NCBI GenBank assembly: GCA_026692885.1
Contig: JAPLNJ010000587.1
Coordinates: forward strand, 1 to 16,413
Reading direction: 5' to 3'
DNA from: Planctomycetota bacterium
GTDB lineage: Bacteria > Planctomycetota > Planctomycetia > Pirellulales > Pirellulaceae
Length of the DNA stretch: 16,413 nucleotides
In this document: one piece after another, positions 10,932-16,413 of the stretch
Position numbering within the stretch: position 1 is the first letter of the stretch
Layout: every line of letters starts with the position of its first letter
The notes under the pieces: model-generated
Seen by the model: the letters and a program-made list of their open reading frames with translations, nothing else
What the model was told of the DNA's origin: nothing
Database searches by the model: none
Made by a program: the position numbers and the translations under genes

Positions 10932-13442
10932 ATGATGAGCAAGCACAATCGGGTTCAAGTCGGGTTCACAATGCTGGCGTTGACGGTGCTGATGAGCCTT
11001 CCGGTTCTGGGAGCAGACGATCCGCCGGATCTGACCAAGGGCGAAACTAGCAGAGTGGACCGCACGCGGACCTACAATCTGGGCGCCACGGGGCTGCGCG
11101 GGTGGATCTACACCAAACCGGCCAACTTCTTCGAGAGCTGCCAGGGGCGGACCACCACGGCCAGTCGGCAGATTCTGGTCACGCATGTCGGAAGAAAATC
11201 GCCGGCGGAGGGCGTGATGAGGGTAGACGACGTAATCCTCGGCGCCAGCGGCAAACCGTTCGCCGACGACGCCCGCAAGAGCCTCGCGATGGCCATTCAA
11301 GAAGCTGAGAAGGAAGCCAACGGCGGCATCCTGACGCTGACCCGCTGGCGCGCGGGCAAGACCGAAGAGGTGCGGCTGAAGCTGCGGGTGATGGGCACGT
11401 ACAGCGAGACCGCGCCATACGATTGCCCCAAGTCCAAACGGATCTTCGCCGAGGCCTGCAAAGTGCTGGAGCAGGAGCCGCTGCACGAGGACCTGTGGGG
11501 AGCGGTGAACGGCCTGGCCCTGCTGGCGACCGGCAATCCCGAGTACCTGCCTCGGGTGCGCGAGTTCGCCCGGAAGATGGCCCCCCAGACGTTGAAGTTG
11601 GAACTGAGAGACGGGATGGTGACTTGGGAGTGGGGCTACCGGAACCTGTTCCTCTGCGAGTATTACCTCCTCACCGGCGACAAGGAAGTGCTGCACGCCA
11701 TCCAGGAATACACGGTCACGCTCGCCAAGGGGCAGAGCATGTACGGCACCTTCGGGCACGGTATTTCCGACCGGAATCCCGACGGCACGCTCCACGGATC
11801 GATTCCTCCCTACGGCCCGGTGAACGCGACCGGACTGATCGCCAATCTGGCAATCGTCATGGGCCAGAAGTGCGGCGTGGAGCATCCGGAAGTGGCTGCG
11901 GCCATCGACCGGGGGGCCAAGTTCTTCGGCTACTACATGGACAAGGGAGCAATTCCTTACGGTGAACACATGCCGTGGCCGTACCATGACAACAACGGCA
12001 AGAACGCCATGACCGCCGTGTTGTTCGCCATGCCAGGCAACCGGACCCGCGAAACGCAATTCTTTGCGAAGATGGTCACGGCTTCCTACAAGAACCGCGA
12101 ATACGGCCACACCGGCCAGGGATTTAGTTATCTGTGGGGCGCCCTGGGCGCCAATACCGGCGGACCGGCCGCGGCGGCGGCCTTCGTCAAAGAAGCCTCG
12201 TGGCACCTGGACCTCGTGCGGCGCTGCGATGGTTCGTTCACCTACGACGGCGGCGAGCAATGCGGGCCCGGCCAGACGGAAGACAACACCTACTACGGCA
12301 AGAGCGGCTACTACGGCCTGAGTCCGACGGCCACGCATGTGCTCACGTACGCTCTGCCGCTGAAGAAACTCTGCATCACCGGCAGGGACGCGAATCCGTC
12401 GAACTGGCTCGGTAAGCAGGACGTTGCCGAGGCCATCGCTTCCGGCCGCTTCGACCTGGACCGCAAGCAGAAGAGTCCGGCGGAGATCGTCGCGGCGTTT
12501 GGCGATTGGTCGCCCATCGTCCGGGGCTGGGCGGCGGAGGAACTGGCCAAACGTCCCGAAGCGAAGGCGCTGGTGCCCCAACTGATCGCCTTGGCGGAAG
12601 GTCCCGATGCGCATGTCCGCCAGGGAGCCTGCGAAGCACTCGGCTACATCAAAAGTGCAGACGCCTTGCCGGTGCTGGTGCGACTGCTGACCCACGAAGA
12701 CCGCTGGCTGCGGGTCAAAGCGGCCAATGCCTTGAGGAACATGGGCGACTTGGCGAAACCGGTGATCCCCGCCATGCTCAAAGCGGTCGCTCAAACCGCG
12801 GAGCCCCTGCAGCCGATCGTCTGGGACGATCCGATCCAGCTCACCCATGGCGAGCTGGCCGCGGCCTTGTTCCAAGGGTTGTTGCGATCTTCCGTCAAAG
12901 ACGTTGATCCCGCACTGCTCTACCCGGCGATCCGAGCGATTTCCAGGAACGCGGACGGAATGGCGCGGGCCACGCTGCGGGATCTGTTCGAGAACCGGCT
13001 GACCGTGGAGGATGTTCAGGCGTTGGCGCCGGATATCCTGGCCGCTGTCAAGACGCGCTGCCCGGCGGACACGATGTTCGGCAATGAAATCCGCATGGGA
13101 GGCTTCAAAGCCTTGACCAAGTACCACTTCCAAGAGGGCATCGCAGCGGGTGTCCTCTTCGCGAAGACCCAGGGCGGCCATGGCAGCGAAAGCAGGACCG
13201 GCGTAATCATGAAGGAGTTAGTGAGCTATGGCACGGCTGCGCGCGAAGCGGTGCCGGCACTGAAGGAGTTGATCGTGTCCCTGAACGAACAATGCAGGAG
13301 GGGAGAGTTCCCCGCTGGCGAACTCAACCACAGGAGAGTCTCGGCAGTCGAGGAAACCATCCAGGCCATCGAAGCCGCGACCACGCAGCCCGAGTTGCGA
13401 AGCATCACGCCTGCGCGGCCAACGGGCAGTTCCACACAGTGA
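10932..13442 (+). CDS. DUF6288-type secreted protein with PDZ-like and HEAT-like regions
   Basis: An 836-aa exported protein. Residues 1-29 form a signal peptide (basic start, MLALTVLMSLPVLGA). Residues 45-60 (RTYNLGATGLRGWIY) are the hallmark start of planctomycete/verrucomicrobial DUF6288 proteins. A PDZ-like segment follows at about 78-152 (SRQILVTHVG, SPAEGVMRVDDVILGASGKP). Then comes a conserved MGTYSETAPYDCPKSKRIF and a long helical, (alpha/alpha)-toroid-looking region with glycine/aromatic motifs such as GQGFSYLWGALGAN and NTYYGKSGYYGLSPT. Residues about 515-620 are HEAT-like repeats (VRGWAAEELAKRPEAKALVP, VRQGACEALGYIKSADALPV, LRVKAANALRNMG). No catalytic function is established for the family; periplasmic or surface polysaccharide or protein handling is only a guess. 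The ATG at 10932 is preferred because AAGGA lies about 5 bases upstream and the signal peptide starts there. It is GTGA-coupled to the truncated gene downstream. Confidence 0.85.
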   Translation: MMSKHNRVQVGFTMLALTVLMSLPVLGADDPPDLTKGETSRVDRTRTYNLGATGLRGWIYTKPANFFESCQGRTTTASRQILVTHVGRKSPAEGVMRVDDVILGASGKPFADDARKSLAMAIQEAEKEANGGILTLTRWRAGKTEEVRLKLRVMGTYSETAPYDCPKSKRIFAEACKVLEQEPLHEDLWGAVNGLALLATGNPEYLPRVREFARKMAPQTLKLELRDGMVTWEWGYRNLFLCEYYLLTGDKEVLHAIQEYTVTLAKGQSMYGTFGHGISDRNPDGTLHGSIPPYGPVNATGLIANLAIVMGQKCGVEHPEVAAAIDRGAKFFGYYMDKGAIPYGEHMPWPYHDNNGKNAMTAVLFAMPGNRTRETQFFAKMVTASYKNREYGHTGQGFSYLWGALGANTGGPAAAAAFVKEASWHLDLVRRCDGSFTYDGGEQCGPGQTEDNTYYGKSGYYGLSPTATHVLTYALPLKKLCITGRDANPSNWLGKQDVAEAIASGRFDLDRKQKSPAEIVAAFGDWSPIVRGWAAEELAKRPEAKALVPQLIALAEGPDAHVRQGACEALGYIKSADALPVLVRLLTHEDRWLRVKAANALRNMGDLAKPVIPAMLKAVAQTAEPLQPIVWDDPIQLTHGELAAALFQGLLRSSVKDVDPALLYPAIRAISRNADGMARATLRDLFENRLTVEDVQALAPDILAAVKTRCPADTMFGNEIRMGGFKALTKYHFQEGIAAGVLFAKTQGGHGSESRTGVIMKELVSYGTAAREAVPALKELIVSLNEQCRRGEFPAGELNHRRVSAVEETIQAIEAATTQPELRSITPARPTGSSTQ

Positions 13443-13654
13443 AACGAAACAGCCGTTCCCGAATAACCGCGATCCCCGGGCTCCCGGTCTCCACGGCCCC
13501 AGTTTCGGCCAGATATCCGCTGCCACAGAGACTTGTGGTCTGCTCCGGGATGATCGCCCTGTTGTTGCTGCCACTGGCGACTGTCGAGGCGTCCGACCTG
13601 AATCCGTACGGGCTCATGTTGCAGTCTGCGGTACGCGGATTCGGCAGGAGAATT
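13439..13654 (+). pseudogene. 5' remnant of a secreted-protein gene coupled to the DUF6288 gene
   Basis: A GTG at 13439-13441 overlaps the DUF6288 stop (GTGA) and opens a frame MKRNSRSRITAIPGLPVS..., with a hydrophobic core LVVCSGMIALLLLPLATVEA (about residues 32-51). This is a long leader with a good signal-peptide-like core and an AxA-like site (VEA), followed by SDLNPYGLMLQSAVRGFGRR. At about 13645-13655 the sequence runs into the 3' side of the RAYT pseudogene on the opposite strand. The frame then continues only by chance to 13855, and no mature domain remains. The overlap and signal peptide suggest that a second exported protein was made with the DUF6288 protein before the insertion. 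Its identity is unknown. Confidence 0.5.
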
Positions 13655-14104
13655 AATAGGGGGAAAGCGGGCGGGACCGCTTGTGTTTCGGCGGTTTCTG
13701 CCCGCGGAATCCTCTGGGGCCGGTGCGGCGCGCGAAGGGTTGATTCCAGCCCCAATTGGCTCGCGATTCTCTCCACCCAAGACTGGCTGCCGAATGGTTG
13801 CCCGCGCCGGATGCAGCGTCGGATGGCCTCGATCTCGCACTCGTGCTGTGGCTGATTGACCAGCGATTTCCAGTTCCAAGGTTGCGGCAGCGGCCAGCCA
13901 CCGAGCAAGGTCACTTGCTCCGCCGAACCGTGAACACGGCGCCAAAGACTGGACCAGCGCCACTCCTCGGCCGAAGGTATCAGATCGGCCCACAATGCCT
14001 TTCGCTCCACATCGCGTGCCACCTGATAATCGCATGCGTCCGACACCACGGTTCAGCACGTGGAACAGCATACCCCCGGGAGCAACTCTTGCGGACCTTA
14101 GCAT
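13645..14104 (-). pseudogene. RAYT (REP-associated tyrosine transposase), internally deleted
   Basis: From ATG 14104 the N-terminus MLRSARVAPGGMLFHVLNRG then VGRMRL is the typical start of small planctomycete RAYT/IS200-like transposases ('ARVAPGGMVFHVLNRGVGRMRLF'). At about 14027-14031 it jumps frame into DYQVARDVERKALWADLIPS, then AEEWRWSSLWRRVHGSAEQV, LLGGWPLPQPWNWKSLVNQP, EIEAIRRCIRRGQPFGSQSW and VERIASQLGLESTLR, the C-terminal part of the same family. About 80-90 codons between, including the HUH histidines, are deleted. Where I recall 'RYVERNALRANLV' this copy has RDVERKALWADLI, so the likely catalytic tyrosine is also changed. It is inactive. It abuts the truncated secreted gene on one side and a REPIN-like repeat (14127-14268) on the other, the usual RAYT/REP arrangement. 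It belongs to a different subgroup from the remnant at 1617-2058. Confidence 0.8.
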
Positions 14105-14126
14105 GCCGAGAGGCTACCAGGGCCCC

Positions 14127-14268
14127 CTAAGAAGCGGCGAATCAATAACTGTCAGGACATCGCGTGCGGCCTCGTTCAACCCGGAGCCAACGGCGACGGC
14201 GGTTCGGCCCGCGCCGTCGCCGTTGGCTCCGGGTTAAACGAGACACATATTGATTCGCCGGTCCTTAG
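14127..14268. repeat. REPIN-like doubly inverted repeat (142 bp)
   Basis: Outer arms: 14127-14147 (CTAAG...GGCGAATCAATA) and 14248-14268 (TATTGATTCGCC...CTTAG) are reverse complements at 19 of 21 positions. Inner arms: 14171-14200 (CTCGTT.AACCCGGAG...) and 14213-14242 are reverse complements at 29 of 30, with a 12-base loop. The whole can fold into one long hairpin. It starts 23 bases upstream of the RAYT pseudogene's start codon. Its outer arm recurs at 5778-5804. These are the properties of a REPIN or non-autonomous element mobilised by a RAYT. Confidence 0.8.
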
Positions 14269-14630
14269 TATCGCGCATCCCGCAGCCACCGTCAACGTTC
14301 CGATGGCCAGCAGGTTACGTGGGTGGTGGCCAGGATCTGCTCGGAATACATCCAGTACTGTGAACGTGGCGTCGTCAACGGAATGGTCAGCAAAGGACAC
14401 CGCGACAACACAGTGAGATTCCCGAACGACCTGGGCAAGTACTATTCTTCCAGCCTTTCGCAAACAGAGCCAGCACGGGCGGGCACTGCTTGCGATTGAG
14501 GCTGGCCGGGGCAACACCTAGTCACTTGTCGACGGCCTTGATCATAACGTTGCGCACACTAGCCCGACGCGCCAGCGAGGGTGCCCCAGACTTCGCCCCG
14601 GCCACGTATTCCGTCCGCGTGTCAGCCCAG
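14269..14630. other. Spacer with no recognised gene
   Basis: Open frames here (for example minus strand 14176-14517, which runs through the REPIN) show no family resemblance. The plus-strand stretch around 14330-14500 has some protein-like codons but no start signal. The only item noted is the repeat-like motif at 14558-14590. Confidence 0.45.
14558..14590 (+). repeat. Possible planctomycete dispersed repeat (ACTAGCCCGACGCG type)
   Basis: The stretch ACTAGCCCGACGCGCCAGCG followed by AGGGTGCCCCAGA, translated in one frame as LARRASEG, resembles a short repeat I associate with intergenic regions of many planctomycetes. There is only one copy in this window, so the sequence alone does not prove it is a repeat. 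Confidence 0.35.
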
Positions 14631-16413
14631 CTAAGTCGCCTCACCCAATTCCGTGAATACCGAATCGACTAAGTCGCGAAAATCGGTCGTTTTGTGGTCA
14701 GCTGCGGTCAAGCTGTTCACGAGTTGTGCTTCCGCTGCCGATTCATGCACGACCAGTCTTTCGGGCAAGTGCGAGTCCTCCAACAGATATTGCACGCCAT
14801 GACTCGGCCCGCTCTCGACCGGGACGCCCAGTGGCACCAAGGGGAACATCGTGCCCCACATCGTGTCTGCACTCCCAGCAAGAGCCGGAGCGAAAACGGG
14901 TTCCGAGGCAGCGACCGTGATTGGGGTCTGCGACGGCAGTGACGATGCGTCGACGGTTCCCGTTGGTTGCGTGCTAGCTTCGCCTTCCGAATTACCGGCT
15001 GGCGAGCCGATTTGGCCGTTGAGGTAGCCCACGACGGCCAGCACGTCCAAGGGTGTCACCGCGTCATCACCGTTCACGTCCACGTAGGAAGTTGGGCTTT
15101 CAGAGGTCGGCGGAAGTGGGCCGGTCTCGTGGGCGTTGACGTAGCTGATGATGAGCAACGCGTCGAGCGCCGTCACGCCGCCTTGATCATTCACGTCCAG
15201 CGGGTTCTTGGGATTCTGCCAGGGGTGGGCTGTAACGCTCACCACACCATCCACCCCGTTGTCGTTGGCGGCGTTCGTTGGCGCAGGAATGAGCGTGAGC
15301 CCACCCTCGTTCAGCTGCGTGGTGAATGGCGCCGACGAAGCGGCCAGATTGATTGGCGATGGACCGGCCGGTGCCCCCGGTTTGACCGTGAAATCGATCG
15401 TGACCAAAGAACCTTCGAAGGTGCCACCCAACCCACGGGAATTCGCCAACCCGATAATCACCCGGCCACTCGCGTTGTCGATATTGGCTTCTGCCAGACC
15501 CCAGCCCGCGGCCGGATGGCTGGCGGGTACCGCACCCAACGCGACGGAATGGGCGCTGAACACCGCAGGGTCAAACAGAATGACCAAGTCTGCCGCAAAA
15601 AACGGACTCGCACTGAGATCCACGATGCTGTCGATGTTCACGGGAACCGTGACGCTGCCCCCGGGCGTGGCAATGAGCGTCGTGGGGATGCTGAGTTTCG
15701 GGTCAGGACCTCCGACGATAAGTGGCGAAGCCGAGGGGCTCGGCAGGGCCGGGACTTCCGGGACGGATAACCCCACGGCCAGTCGCGACACCTTCGAAGT
15801 ATCCAACGAGGAAATCGTGCCGTTGCCCGTGATGTCCGCCAGCAGGACGGGATCCGCCAGCGGGAAGGCGGCGAAACCGGTGTCCAGCCCGACGGCAACC
15901 CGCGACACCCGAGACGTATCCAAACTGCTGTACGTGCCGTTGCCCGTGACATCACCCAGATACGCCACGACTTGAACGCCGTCATTGTCTAGCGCCGGGA
16001 TCGCCCCCTCGTTGATGCTCAGCTGGTGTAAGTCCAGCACTTGCTTCGATCCGTAGCCCGCGGTAAGGGGCACGTTCGCCTGCAAATCGACAAAGTTGAC
16101 GGTTCCGGCAGGCAATGGCGTGGGGCTGGAGAACCCGACGATGGCCAGCCCGGGGGTTTCAGCATTGATGGCTGCCGTGGAACCCGCCGGCATCCCAGCC
16201 GCGACCGTCGCGCCGGTGATATTGAGCAGGCTCGGGTCGTAGCTGATTTGAACGTCAATGGCGTACACCTGGCCGTCGTTGGTCAGCGTGAGCGGAAGGC
16301 CCGTGCTCACGGACGCGGGAACATTGACAACCTGATTGGGGCCGCGAGCGAAGTCGGGAAGGGAGACCGTCACGGCGCCGGCCGCGGGTGCGCTCACCGT
16401 AAAGTCTTGCACG
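14631..16413 (-). CDS. Cohesin- and dockerin-domain surface protein, C-terminal part (gene runs off window)
   Basis: The frame is open from the window edge to TAG 14631, giving at least 593 residues; the start lies outside. Residue numbers here count from the edge. A cohesin-like beta domain at about 25-148 (AIDVQISYDPSLLNITG) is followed by a dockerin-like calcium pair at 153-215 (GDVTGNGTYSSLDTSRVSR and ADITGNGTISSLDTSKVSR). A second cohesin-like domain at about 238-395 (FFAADLVILFDPAVFSAHSV) is followed by a second dockerin-like pair at 404-467 (LDVNDQGGVTALDALLIISY and VDVNGDDAVTPLDVLAVVGY). A low-complexity linker follows, then an acidic tail, DFRDLVDSVFTELGEAT. Such architectures belong to very large exported planctomycete proteins, where cohesin-dockerin contacts assemble surface complexes in a Ca-dependent way. 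No signal sequence is visible because the 5' end is missing. Confidence 0.9.
   Translation of the reverse strand, partial: VQDFTVSAPAAGAVTVSLPDFARGPNQVVNVPASVSTGLPLTLTNDGQVYAIDVQISYDPSLLNITGATVAAGMPAGSTAAINAETPGLAIVGFSSPTPLPAGTVNFVDLQANVPLTAGYGSKQVLDLHQLSINEGAIPALDNDGVQVVAYLGDVTGNGTYSSLDTSRVSRVAVGLDTGFAAFPLADPVLLADITGNGTISSLDTSKVSRLAVGLSVPEVPALPSPSASPLIVGGPDPKLSIPTTLIATPGGSVTVPVNIDSIVDLSASPFFAADLVILFDPAVFSAHSVALGAVPASHPAAGWGLAEANIDNASGRVIIGLANSRGLGGTFEGSLVTIDFTVKPGAPAGPSPINLAASSAPFTTQLNEGGLTLIPAPTNAANDNGVDGVVSVTAHPWQNPKNPLDVNDQGGVTALDALLIISYVNAHETGPLPPTSESPTSYVDVNGDDAVTPLDVLAVVGYLNGQIGSPAGNSEGEASTQPTGTVDASSLPSQTPITVAASEPVFAPALAGSADTMWGTMFPLVPLGVPVESGPSHGVQYLLEDSHLPERLVVHESAAEAQLVNSLTAADHKTTDFRDLVDSVFTELGEAT

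Noticed and set aside
10905..13181. 758-codon minus-strand open frame
   Set aside because: It is exactly antisense to the DUF6288 gene and rich in Arg/Gly/Gln without motifs; a shadow.
13655..13855. Continuation of the secreted-protein frame
   Set aside because: This part is antisense to well-recognised RAYT C-terminal sequence, so the open frame is accidental.
14176..14517. 113-codon minus-strand frame
   Set aside because: Its C-terminal third is translation of the REPIN arms; no independent evidence of a gene.
14967..15770. 267-codon plus-strand open frame
   Set aside because: Antisense to the cohesin/dockerin gene, with a His/Arg-rich arbitrary composition.
1..16413. CRISPR array, rRNA or tRNA genes
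   Set aside because: No regularly spaced direct repeats and no tRNA/rRNA-like conserved stretches were seen on either strand by eye.

Overview
The window looks like a high-GC planctomycete chromosome (Pirellulales/Gemmatales-like). The evidence is a DUF6288-type secreted protein, a cohesin/dockerin surface protein, a planctomycete-style ECF sigma factor, PIN-domain toxin-antitoxin genes, and many decayed REP-associated (RAYT/IS200-like) and IS91-like transposase pieces with palindromic repeats. No rRNA, tRNA or CRISPR array was seen. The assignment rests on recognising protein families by eye; no search was run.

Layout. 1-2.1 kb is an accessory patch: a decayed PIN (VapC-like) gene, then an intact VapB/VapC-type pair (574-1217, + strand). 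The pair is bracketed by two direct copies of the 3' end of a RAYT-like transposase; the second copy is still joined to a badly deleted transposase (1617-2058, - strand). 2.1-2.6 kb is an IS91-family transposase fragment. 2.98-4.44 kb is an intact B12-binding-type radical SAM protein (+) with no obvious pathway partner. 4.75-5.9 kb is debris: an unidentified C-terminal protein fragment, a perfect 22-bp-arm hairpin, an IS91 transposase C-terminus, one REP-like unit and a 56-nt palindrome.

5.9-10.3 kb is a block on the - strand. In transcription order it holds a two-gene module (a 111-aa protein of unknown function plus a HEPN-like protein), an ECF sigma factor whose gene appears cut short by an in-frame TAG, a signal-anchored protein with two tandem beta-sandwich (DUF1080/LamG-like) domains, and a one-domain chimeric paralogue of it with a frameshifted start.

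10.6-10.83 kb is a second IS91 C-terminal fragment, in exact 5400-bp register with the first. 10.93-13.44 kb is an intact DUF6288-type secreted protein with PDZ-like and HEAT-like parts. A GTGA-coupled secreted gene follows it but retains only its signal-peptide region, because a RAYT pseudogene (13645-14104, - strand) lies against it. Just beyond the RAYT start codon is a 142-bp doubly inverted repeat (REPIN-like, 14127-14268). The window ends inside a large - strand gene (14631 to the edge) encoding a protein with two cohesin-like and two dockerin-like modules.

The most interesting items are the HEPN/unknown module with its hairpin leader, the RAYT remnant with its adjacent REPIN and a related REP unit 8.3 kb away, the ECF sigma gene with a preserved reading frame after a stop, and the recombinant, frameshifted duplicate of the beta-sandwich gene.
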